Source: Candidatus Woesearchaeota archaeon
GTDB lineage: Archaea > Nanobdellota > Nanobdellia > Woesearchaeales > WJKL01
Length of the DNA stretch: 38,472 nt
Reading direction: 5' to 3'
Assembly (NCBI GenBank): GCA_019322815.1
Contig: JAHWIB010000005.1
Coordinates: 1-38,472 of the forward strand
The translations under genes were made by a program, and so were the position numbers. The first letter of the stretch is position 1; each line of letters opens with the position of its first letter. Below are positions 14,404 to 23,000 of this stretch, piece after piece. Under the pieces are notes generated by a model. The model did no database searches. It saw only the letters and a list, made by a program, of their open reading frames with translations, and was not told where the DNA came from.

Positions 14404-15009
14404 CTAGAACTTTCCTTTGTTCCTTCCTCTTGATTCAACCTTTTCTAATCTAGAAATAACCTCTTTATATTGAGGATAACCTTGTTTGTAACCTTTCAAA
14501 GCAGCTTCAAAACATTTTTCCCAAATTTGATGATGCTTTGATTCTAAAGCCTGCCTTAATAAATGCAGATCAACTGCCTTGTCTTCAACTTTTGTTGAGA
14601 AAAAACTTAATCCAAAATCAATAAATTTGATCTCTTTTTCTAAAATCATGTTTGATGTTGTTAAATCACCATGAATAATATCATTTTGATGCAATATTCC
14701 TATTTTCTTTCCTATTTCCTCGCTTAATGCAACTGGATCTCTATAAAGAATATCCCTAATCTTATTGCCTTGGATCATATCCATCCTTAACTGCATTGCC
14801 TTGTCGCACATATCCATTAATCTAGGAGCAGGAAAATCAATTGCTTTTAATTTATCAAGAACCTTTGCTTCTCTTCTTGTTCTTGCTTTTCTTAATTTCT
14901 CATCTATTTCAGGCAGCCTGTAATTCTTCTTAACTCTATCTTTAACAATTGCAGTTCCATCCAGCAAAATTGTTGCTTCTGCTCCTTTGTCCAAGATTTT
15001 TTTTGCCAT
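14404..15009 (-). CDS. bud32: KEOPS complex kinase/ATPase Bud32
   Basis: The 201-aa small protein kinase of the KEOPS complex is needed for t6A modification of tRNAs read by ANN codons. Visible motifs are the short glycine-poor ATP loop GAEATI with K23 (IVKDR), the catalytic loop HGDLTTSN (D115, N120) and metal-binding IDFGLS (D131). The basic C-terminal tail SRGRNKGKF is typical of Bud32. It is stand-alone and not fused to Kae1, whose gene is not in this window. It is the last gene of a long minus-strand run, but a TATA-like TTTTTTAAACT about 26 nt upstream of the ATG could give it its own promoter. Confidence 0.93.
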   Translation of the reverse strand: MAKKILDKGAEATILLDGTAIVKDRVKKNYRLPEIDEKLRKARTRREAKVLDKLKAIDFPAPRLMDMCDKAMQLRMDMIQGNKIRDILYRDPVALSEEIGKKIGILHQNDIIHGDLTTSNMILEKEIKFIDFGLSFFSTKVEDKAVDLHLLRQALESKHHQIWEKCFEAALKGYKQGYPQYKEVISRLEKVESRGRNKGKF

Positions 15010-15041
15010 AATAAAAAGAATAAATTATTAGTTTAAAAAAC

Positions 15042-15803
15042 TTATGCTGCTGTACGTTTTTCTGCTTCTTCTTCCTCTTTTTTCTGCTTTTTTTCTGTTG
15101 CGTCCTCTATCTTATCTACAAGAGTAGGATGTAATAGTGGTTGTCCTCTATGATCAGATGCATATTCTTGATTCATCCTCAAAATATCATTTAATCCTAA
15201 TTTTTTCTTAAGCTTGATACGTTCATCTAAATGAGCTATTGCTTCATCTAAATTAAAATTTTCATGATATGCTCCTAAATATTCATAAACTTCTGGTTCA
15301 ACTGAATATTTTATAATGCCCTTAACATGATCTTCTGTCAAATGGCCGCCAGCAGCTTTTTTTAAAAGAGATGCCACTCTTGGTTTCATTTGTTGGTCAT
15401 ACATTTGTTTAAATAACTCAAAACTTAATTTGTGCTTATGAGTCATGACAATCTTTCTTAATGCAGTTTCTGTTGCCATTCCGCATGCATCCATCAGCAG
15501 CTCTTCTTCATATTTATTTGCAGGATTTGCACTAAGAGCTGTTTTAGCATACTTAAGGCCAGTTTTTTTCATATTTTGTACAGCTTTTTCCTGAAGATCC
15601 TTGTCATCTTTATATTTTTTAAGATCAACTTCCTTGCCGTCCTCTGAAACTACTAGATCTTCAAATTCTTTATACATCTCTCTATTAGCCATATCCATTC
15701 TGTTAACTATCTTCTTTGCTGTTTCAGAATTATTTTTATACTTCTTTAAATCTTGTTCATATTTCTTTTCTTCTTCCATTATAATATCGATTGAAGAATT
15801 CAT
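15042..15803 (-). CDS. Uncharacterised helical protein sharing a domain with the 1129-aa neighbour
   Basis: The 253-aa protein is soluble, helical and highly charged, with no recognised family. Residues about 25-62 match the C-terminal region of the 1129-aa protein encoded 17 nt upstream: both have a helix, an RE-Y motif, then SEDGKEVDL (S53 here, S969 there). The underlying 28 nt differ at only two positions. Later segments are helical (ATETALRKIVMTHKHK, LSFELFKQMYDQQMKPR) and it ends in a Lys/Glu-rich coiled tail (KKQKKEEEEAEKRTAA). No clear Shine-Dalgarno is seen, so it is probably translated in coupling with the gene before. It likely works with that protein. Confidence 0.6.
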   Translation of the reverse strand: MNSSIDIIMEEEKKYEQDLKKYKNNSETAKKIVNRMDMANREMYKEFEDLVVSEDGKEVDLKKYKDDKDLQEKAVQNMKKTGLKYAKTALSANPANKYEEELLMDACGMATETALRKIVMTHKHKLSFELFKQMYDQQMKPRVASLLKKAAGGHLTEDHVKGIIKYSVEPEVYEYLGAYHENFNLDEAIAHLDERIKLKKKLGLNDILRMNQEYASDHRGQPLLHPTLVDKIEDATEKKQKKEEEEAEKRTAA

Positions 15804-15820
15804 CTTTAAAAATTTTTTGT

Positions 15821-18800
15821 TTAAGCAGCTTGTCTTTGTACTTCACCAATAAAATAAGGCTTATCTTTTATTGCTCTTGTTTGGATTTCTCCGTATTCTT
15901 TGAAAGTCATCAATAATTCAGCCATATCCTGAGCAGAAAGCTCATTTGGATTGATTCTTCCTTCTGTTTTTGTATACTTTACAACATTTTCTCTATTTGG
16001 TTCATCCAAACATATCAGTGGAACATGTGATATTCTTTTTACAGTTCCTTCAGATGCTTTACTTACTTGTTTGTAATAATTATCAAATGTTAGATTCTTT
16101 CCTAATTCATCAAATAATTGTCTGACAAAACTTCTGTCAAATCCAACTAAATGAGTCATTATATCAGATTCAGTAAATATATCATTAAAATCTCCATAAA
16201 GCTGCTTGCCCAGAGTTGCAATACATCCAACTACTTTATTTTCTCCTCCTCTTCTTCCTTTATATTGACCTAATACATTTAGATCAACTTCTTTGCCGTC
16301 TTCTGAAAGCCAGTCCTGTTCTGCTCTTAGATAAGCTTCTCTTAATAATCTGTCACGCCCTCTGATTAATCTTTCTGCTTTTTCATTTGCTTTAAAGAAA
16401 GCTTTGATTCCTTTTTCATTAACTTCAACACTTGGAGCAGGCTCTAATTTTCTTTCTAATTTGTCTCCTACAGGCTGCTGTTCATCTTCTAATCTAGGAG
16501 AATCATCTTCTTCTGGTTGTTCAGGAGTTTGATCTTGATCTGGTGATTCTGGTTGATCAGGCTGCTGCTGATCAGGAGTTTGATTTTGGTCAGGTGTTTG
16601 TGGCTGCTGTGCTGGTGGTTGCTGCTGTCCAGGCTGTTGTTGCACTGGCTGCTGCTGAACAGGCGGCTGTGCTGGTGGTTGCTGCTGTCCAGGTTGTTGA
16701 GGATATCCTGGTTGAAGTGCTGGTTGCTGTTGCCCTGGAGGCATCTGTCCTTGCAGATAATTTATTAACTGGCCTATCTGATTTCTTAATTCTTCTCCTT
16801 GCCCTCTGATATCTCCTTCCATCTCTCCTAATTCTTCTTCTAGACGATGGAAACTATCTACAATAAATCTTCTGTCATCTTCTGTATATTTATCTGGACT
16901 ATTTTCTAATTCATCTCTTATATAACCAAGTTCAGCCATGATTGCATTAAATTGATCATCATCCATCGGCTGTCCTGGCTGCGGCGCTTGAGGAGGTGTT
17001 GGCGGCTGATTTCCAGGAGGCTGAGGATTTGGATTTTGTGGTCCTTGATTTTGATAATTTTGTTCAATTGAATCTAATTTACTATAAATATCATTTAAAA
17101 GCGCGCCAATAGTTTGATTAACATCAAGAATTCTTTGTATATTTGGATCTTCTTGATCTGCATTTTTTTCTAATCTTTCAGCTATTTCATAAATTCTCTT
17201 AGCTTCTTGATAAACTTTATCAGACAATCCTTTTGCTTCATCAACAGATCTTTCAATTCTTCCTGCTGCATTGTCAGCTGCACTTTCAACTCTTTTAGCA
17301 GAATCTTCTACTTTAGTTGCAGCACTTCCAATATCTCCAGCTGCTTTTTTAAGAACTGTTTCTATTCCACTTACAGCTCCGCTTGCAGCAGTTCCTATAT
17401 CTGAAGCCGCTTTACCAGCTGCACTGCCTATATAACCAGCTGCTTTACCAGCAGCAGTTCCTATATCACTTTCAGCACTACTAGCTGCTCCTTTAATCTT
17501 TCTATAAGCATTATCAGCTGCTGTGTCAATTGTACTTGCTGCTCCACCTGCAGCAGTCCCTATATCTGAAGCAGCTCTTCCTGCTGCATTACTTACTTTA
17601 GTAGCTGAAGAATCTATATCACTTGCAGCATTTCTAGCTGCTGAACCTATACTAATAAATGCTCTATATGCTGCACTTGAAATATCACTAGCAGCTTTAC
17701 CGGCTGCACCACTAACCTTAGTAGCAGAAGTATCTATATCAGTAGCAGCTTTTTTAGCTGAACTATCAATTGTACTAGCTGCACCACTTGCAGCACTATT
17801 AATCTTTCTATATGCATCATTAGCAGCAGTTCCTATATCTGAAGCAGCTCTTCCTGCTGCATTACTAACCTTTGTAGCTGAAGTATCTATATCTGAAGCT
17901 GCTTTACCAGCTGCACTACCTATATCAGTTGAAGCTTGACCAGCAGCTGAACCAATTGTACTAGCTGCACCACTAGCAACATTTCCTATATCTGAAGCAG
18001 CACTTTTAGCTGCTGTATCAATATCACTAGCTGCACTATAAGCTGCAGTGCTTATATCAGCAGAAGCACTTCTAGCAGATGAATCAATATCACTAGCAGC
18101 CTGACTAGCTGCACTGCCTACTCTTCCTGCTGCATTACTTACTTTAGTAGCTGAAGAATCTATATCTGAAGCAGCACTTTTAGCTGCTGTATCAATATCA
18201 CTTGCAGCACTATAAGCTGCAGTACTAATATCAGAAGCAGCATGCCTACCAGCAATACCTATATCAGAAGCAGCTTTACCAGCTGCACTGCTAACTTTAG
18301 TAGCAGATGTATCAATATCACTTGCAGCTTTTTTAGCTGAACTATCAATTGCACCAGCTGCACCACTAGCAGCACTATCAATCTTTCTATAAGCATCATT
18401 TACAGCAGTATCTATTGTATTAGCTGCATTACCTGATGCACTTCTAATATCTCTAACAGCTCCGCTTGCAGCAGAATCAATATCACCTGCAGCACTGCTA
18501 GCTGCTGAATCAATCTTTCTATAAGCATTATCAGCTGAGGTATCTATTTTACCAGCTGCGTTATTAGCAGATGTATCAATTGAACTAGCAGCACTACTTG
18601 CAGCAGTTCCTATATCACTTGATGCCTGACCAGCTACTCTATCAATTTTTAAATAAGCATCATTAACAGCAGTACCAATATCAATTACTGCTTGAGCTAT
18701 TATTTGTCTTAATGCAGCATCATCATATTTACATTGACCATGTTGTGTTGGTTGGCCTGGTTGAGGAATATATGTATTTTGAATAAGTTGAACTATCTGG

Positions 18801-19210
18801 TCAGCTCTTTGTTGAACATAAGCCTTTATAGTGTCAATCACATTCTGATTGTTCACTCTTGGAGTGACTTTCCTTTTTCTTTTTGGAGTTGCTCTTTTTG
18901 GAACACCTATCTGAATATTAAAATTTCCTCCTTGTCCGAATGTTGGATCATTTTGAGCTCTATCAATTATATTTTCCATTAAGGTAACTAATCTTTGCTG
19001 TAAAGCAGGATCTTTTATATCTCCCTGATAATTTACATTTACAGGGCCTCCTGCTCCTGGGGTTCCTCCTGCAGCTTTTAATGCTTGATTTTCATCATAA
19101 AGCTCTCTTACCTGCTGTTCAGAAAAGCCCATCGCATCTGCAAACATCTTTACAACTTCATCTAACAATTGTTGATTTACAGAATTCTTAGCCCCTCTTC
19201 TTTTTGCCAT
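15821..19210 (-). CDS. Giant 11-residue-repeat protein with Pro/Gln linkers, 1129 aa
   Basis: No family is recognised. The layout is: residues 1-45, a basic helical head (MAKRRGAKNSVNQQLLDE); 46-176, a Gly/Asn-rich and then helical segment; about 180-650, some forty 11-residue repeats of the type AASDIDTAAKS, Ala/Ser/Asp-rich, as in LEA group 3 or apolipoprotein-like amphipathic helices; about 650-700, a coiled coil (EAKRIYEIAERLEKNA); about 720-748 and 820-910, Pro/Gln-rich linkers; about 925-1129, a C-terminal globular domain sharing SEDGKEVDL with the next protein. There is no signal peptide or membrane segment. It is the middle gene of a three-gene set spaced 17 nt apart. A structural or scaffold role is inference. 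Confidence 0.65.
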   Translation of the reverse strand: MAKRRGAKNSVNQQLLDEVVKMFADAMGFSEQQVRELYDENQALKAAGGTPGAGGPVNVNYQGDIKDPALQQRLVTLMENIIDRAQNDPTFGQGGNFNIQIGVPKRATPKRKRKVTPRVNNQNVIDTIKAYVQQRADQIVQLIQNTYIPQPGQPTQHGQCKYDDAALRQIIAQAVIDIGTAVNDAYLKIDRVAGQASSDIGTAASSAASSIDTSANNAAGKIDTSADNAYRKIDSAASSAAGDIDSAASGAVRDIRSASGNAANTIDTAVNDAYRKIDSAASGAAGAIDSSAKKAASDIDTSATKVSSAAGKAASDIGIAGRHAASDISTAAYSAASDIDTAAKSAASDIDSSATKVSNAAGRVGSAASQAASDIDSSARSASADISTAAYSAASDIDTAAKSAASDIGNVASGAASTIGSAAGQASTDIGSAAGKAASDIDTSATKVSNAAGRAASDIGTAANDAYRKINSAASGAASTIDSSAKKAATDIDTSATKVSGAAGKAASDISSAAYRAFISIGSAARNAASDIDSSATKVSNAAGRAASDIGTAAGGAASTIDTAADNAYRKIKGAASSAESDIGTAAGKAAGYIGSAAGKAASDIGTAASGAVSGIETVLKKAAGDIGSAATKVEDSAKRVESAADNAAGRIERSVDEAKGLSDKVYQEAKRIYEIAERLEKNADQEDPNIQRILDVNQTIGALLNDIYSKLDSIEQNYQNQGPQNPNPQPPGNQPPTPPQAPQPGQPMDDDQFNAIMAELGYIRDELENSPDKYTEDDRRFIVDSFHRLEEELGEMEGDIRGQGEELRNQIGQLINYLQGQMPPGQQQPALQPGYPQQPGQQQPPAQPPVQQQPVQQQPGQQQPPAQQPQTPDQNQTPDQQQPDQPESPDQDQTPEQPEEDDSPRLEDEQQPVGDKLERKLEPAPSVEVNEKGIKAFFKANEKAERLIRGRDRLLREAYLRAEQDWLSEDGKEVDLNVLGQYKGRRGGENKVVGCIATLGKQLYGDFNDIFTESDIMTHLVGFDRSFVRQLFDELGKNLTFDNYYKQVSKASEGTVKRISHVPLICLDEPNRENVVKYTKTEGRINPNELSAQDMAELLMTFKEYGEIQTRAIKDKPYFIGEVQRQAA
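17250..18680 (-). repeat. Degenerate 33-bp tandem repeats encoding 11-residue units
   Basis: About 1.4 kb made of short coding units reading roughly (A/S)AA(S/G)DI(D/G)(T/S)(A/S)A, repeated with interspersed variants such as NDAYRKIDSAA and SATKVSNAAGR. The 11-residue period suits a continuous amphipathic helix or a right-handed coiled coil. The variants recur in blocks, which shows larger duplications built on the basic unit. Confidence 0.75.
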
Positions 19211-19227
19211 TTTATTAGATCAAACCT

Positions 19228-19983
19228 TTATTTCTTTTTCTTTTTTGCCTTTTTTATAGCTTTTTTTGGTTTGTTTTTTGCTTCTATTGCTTTCTGTGCT
19301 TCATCAGGATCTTTGCCTTCTCTGATTGCACTTATTCTTGCCATGCCAATCTCTTTCATAAGCTGAAGATTATTTTTTGTTCTAATAAATGCAATAGTAT
19401 CTTCAAGTATATAAGTTACATCTGTAGGTTTATTGTTGTAATATGTTGTTCTTAAAAAAGCTTTCTCTGAAGCATCTGTTTTCATCTTTCCTTGATATTG
19501 GCTAAGGCTCATTACTCTTAGTTCTGCAATCTTTCTCTTTATAAACTCTGCTTTAGCATATTTTTTCTGTAGATTTGTTATCCTTGTTTCATATGTCTTT
19601 TTCTCTCTATCATATTTTGATTGTAATCTTGTTTTTGCAGCTTCAAGAGTTTTAATCTGCCTGTTTAATCCAGGAACCTTTTTTGAACCTTCTCTTGCGT
19701 TTTTGTATTTTACATTAAAAGCCACAACTTGTTCTAATTTTTTAGCATAAGTTGGACCAACTTTGTTTTTGTCTTTAACAGAAACTTTCTGTGTTCCATT
19801 TTTTAAATAGCTAATAGCAATATCAGTTGTTTGGGCTTTTCTCTTATAAGTGTCAATTTGTCTTTGATAAGAATCATAATCTGACTGTACTGCTTTTTCT
19901 ATTTCTTTATAAGAACCTTGAACTAAATTTTCTATAGTTACTTGAAGCCTTTTTGCTAAACTTTGAACTCTTTTACCTGTCAT
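19228..19983 (-). CDS. Basic coiled-coil protein, 251 aa
   Basis: I do not recognise this protein. It is soluble and basic, with long coiled-coil stretches (SYKEIEKAVQSDYDSYQRQI, KTLEAAKTRLQSKYDREKK, YETRITNLQKKYAKAEFIKR) and a lysine-only tail (KKAIKKAKKKKK) suited to binding nucleic acid or acidic partners. A Shine-Dalgarno (GTGAGGTAAG) precedes ATG 19983. TATA-like boxes lie at about 20005-20013 and 20046-20055. It is probably the first gene of the set that continues with the 1129-aa and 253-aa proteins, and an assembly role with them is likely but unproven. Confidence 0.6.
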   Translation of the reverse strand: MTGKRVQSLAKRLQVTIENLVQGSYKEIEKAVQSDYDSYQRQIDTYKRKAQTTDIAISYLKNGTQKVSVKDKNKVGPTYAKKLEQVVAFNVKYKNAREGSKKVPGLNRQIKTLEAAKTRLQSKYDREKKTYETRITNLQKKYAKAEFIKRKIAELRVMSLSQYQGKMKTDASEKAFLRTTYYNNKPTDVTYILEDTIAFIRTKNNLQLMKEIGMARISAIREGKDPDEAQKAIEAKNKPKKAIKKAKKKKK

Positions 19984-20087
19984 TTTTATCTTACCTCACT
20001 TAGCCTATCATTTAAATAGTATACAATAACATAGAAACTTATCCTTTATAAAGCTTTCGGTTTTTATTACTCAAAAGTAGTTATAAA

Positions 20088-23000
20088 TCAGTTATTATGC
20101 ACTGCTGCAGCTGACAGCCTGGTGCTCATATCCTGCACTTCTTCAAGCTGATTTATTACACCTTCTCTTAAAGTAGGATATCTTTCATAAGACCTTAATT
20201 GACCTATTTTATGATATATATCAGATAGTTTTCTATTGATCCAGAAGAAATATTCTAAATTTCCTCCCCCCATTGATCTTGTTGAATGTGAATACATTCT
20301 TGATCCTCTTGATGGAGAGCCTTCTAATTTTCCTTCGCCTCTTGCTTTGTTTAATAATTTATTTATTAATTCCCAAAGCTCATCAGGAAATACTTCTTTA
20401 AAAGCATCAATTCCTTTTTCAGCAACCTCATTTGGATCTATATCTTTCATTGCATTTAGTCTGGCTCTTAATTCATCTCTATCTTTTTGGTAGCCAACTA
20501 TCTTATCTATCACAGGATAAAAATTTTCAGGAACTTTTTGTTTTAGTTCATCAACCTTTCCTTCTTCTGCTAAAGTGTCAATTTCCTTAGCAATATCTTT
20601 GATTGCAAATAATAATTCATGAGCCATTTCTGCATATTTTTCTCTTCCTTCGCTTCTCTCTTCAGAGCTATAAAGCTCATTTTTTAATGCATCAACCTGA
20701 GATTTTAAATCATTTGCTCTAAGTTCAGCAGCACCTGCTTTTCTTTCTAACTCAGCAATTCTTTCTTCGTATTCTGCTCCAGCTTCAGCCATTCTTTTTT
20801 CATATTCAGTTCCAGCTTCAGCTAGTGTATCTGCTCCCTCTCTAATTGCTTTGTCACGCTCTTTCTCAAGAGCACAACTCTTATTATAAAAACTTCTCAT
20901 TAGTCTTCTAACAACTTGTAAACTTCTGCCTGATTCATTAGCTCTTGTTTCAGCAAGTTCTGCTCTAATTCTTGTCTTTTTAAGTTGTGTTCTGGCCTCT
21001 AATAATTTTTTAGCATAATCTTCTATTTCTTCAGCAGAAGCTTCACGATACCTGTCATTCTCCAAACTTTCATAAAAAGCCTTTCTAACAGTTTCTGTAA
21101 ATTTTCTCTCTAAATCTTTAACCTTAGCTTCAGCAAGCCTTGCTCTTAGGTCTGTTGCTGAAAGTTTTTCATCAAGTGTTTTTATCTTTTCAGCAGCTTC
21201 TTTTTTAGTAGCATCTAAATCAGATTTATATCTAGCATCAGCAGCTTCAAGATCTAACTCTAGATTTAAAATATCATAAAGAGCTTCTCTTCTGGCATCA
21301 GCAAGTTCTCTCCCTACATCTTTGACTTTAGCTTCAGCAAGCCTTGCTCTTAGGTCTGTTGCTGAAAGTTTTTCATCAAGTGTTTTTATCTTTTCAGCAG
21401 CTTCTTTTTTAGTAGCATCTAAATCAGAATTATATTTAGATTTAGCAGCATCTAATTCTTCTTTATGTTTAATTCTAAGATTTTCTAGATTTATAAAACT
21501 CTTAACCTTTGTTTTATAATAATCTAAAACTGGCTGTCTATAACTATCTTTAGGAATATTTTTAATATCTTCTTCAATACTTTTTTCTAAGAATTTATCA
21601 AGATCTAACCCACTTTTTTTCTGTTTCTCAAGTAAAGATTTAGCATCTTTTTCATCAATATATCCTATAGTTTCTAATGCTGCAAAAACTCTATTATTTA
21701 TTTCCATGTGTGCTCTATTTGCAGCTTCCAGAGCTTCAGCATGCTCTTTTCTCAATGCATCCAATTCTTCTTTATGCTTAGCTTTAAGATCTTCTAATTC
21801 TTCTTTATGTTTCTTCTTAGCATCTTCTAAATCAGAATCATACTTAGATTTAGCAGCATCCAATTCTTCTTTATGCTTAGCTTTAAGATCTTCTAATTCT
21901 TCTTTATGCTTCTTCTTAGCATCTTCTAAATCAGAATCATACTTAGATTTAGCAGCATCTAACTCTTCTTTATGCTTAGCTTTAAGATCTTCTTCTCTTT
22001 TATCATATTTAGTTTTAGCATCAGCTAAAGCATCTTCTAAATCAGAATCATACTTAGATTTAGCAGCATCTAACTCTTCTTTATGCTTAGCTTTAAGATC
22101 TTCTTCTTTTTTATCATATTTAGTTTTAGCATCAGCTAAAGCCTTTTCTAAATCAGATTTATATTTAGCTTCAGCAGCTTCTAAAGCGCCTTTTAATTCT
22201 ATTCTATGTGCAGATTCTGCTTCTGTTAATGCAATAGAAATAACTGCAACCCTTCCTCGCAGAGCTTCTAAAGCACCACTCTGTTCTTTTCTAAGCTGCT
22301 CTATATATTGATCTTTAAGAGTTACCATGTTCTCTGCAGCAGCTAATCTTTCTTCGAGGTCTTTTTTCTCCCTTTTTATTGCTTCAACATCTTTTTCAGC
22401 AGCCTCTCTCTTAGCTGCTTCTTCATCAGCTCTTGCATTAGCTCCTTTGACCTTTAAACCTAAATCACGGAATCTTCCAGGAAGTCCGTTCCACATTTCA
22501 TTAGTTATAATTGGCTTATCAACAAATACTGGATTTCCTTCTGCATCTTCACCAACTTTTTCTTTTCCCATAGCTACTTCTTCTCCAAGGCCTCTGTATA
22601 TCTCTGCAGCTTTACTATCTATCATATCTATTTTTTCTACATGTATCCTTAAAGCATTAACTAATCCTTTTGCATTTTGTTGTAATTTTTTTATAAAATT
22701 AGCATCCCATATAATATTTCCATATTCATCAAAAGGGATTTCATCTATACCAAGTAAATCTTTTAATCTTTGAGCTTCCATGCTTCCTTTTAAACTAGCT
22801 CCTTCTTTCTGTCCTATATCAACAAGACTATCTACTACTTTTTTAATAGAAACCTGTTCGTAATCAAAATCATATGAATTTTGAAATATAAAACTGGATT
22901 TTGCTTCTCTTTTTTTATTTTCAAAATCTACTCTAATATATTCTAATTCTTTTGATGGAAGATAATCCAATAAGCTCATAAAATGAGCTGTAGACAATTC

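Noticed and set aside
16543..17939. Several plus-strand frames opposite the 1129-aa gene
   Set aside because: They arise from the low-complexity Gln/Pro and Ala/Ser repeats read backwards and have no start signals; the minus strand gives one uninterrupted frame of 1129 codons.
17250..18680. CRISPR-like array
   Set aside because: The repeats are contiguous, in frame, variable and coding for 11-residue units; there are no constant repeats separated by unique spacers.
21706..22311. 201-aa plus-strand frame opposite the 1325-aa gene
   Set aside because: It is a mirror of the tandem coiled-coil repeats (Ser/Leu/Ala-rich, repetitive), has no promoter or Shine-Dalgarno, and the minus-strand reading has coherent coiled-coil composition.
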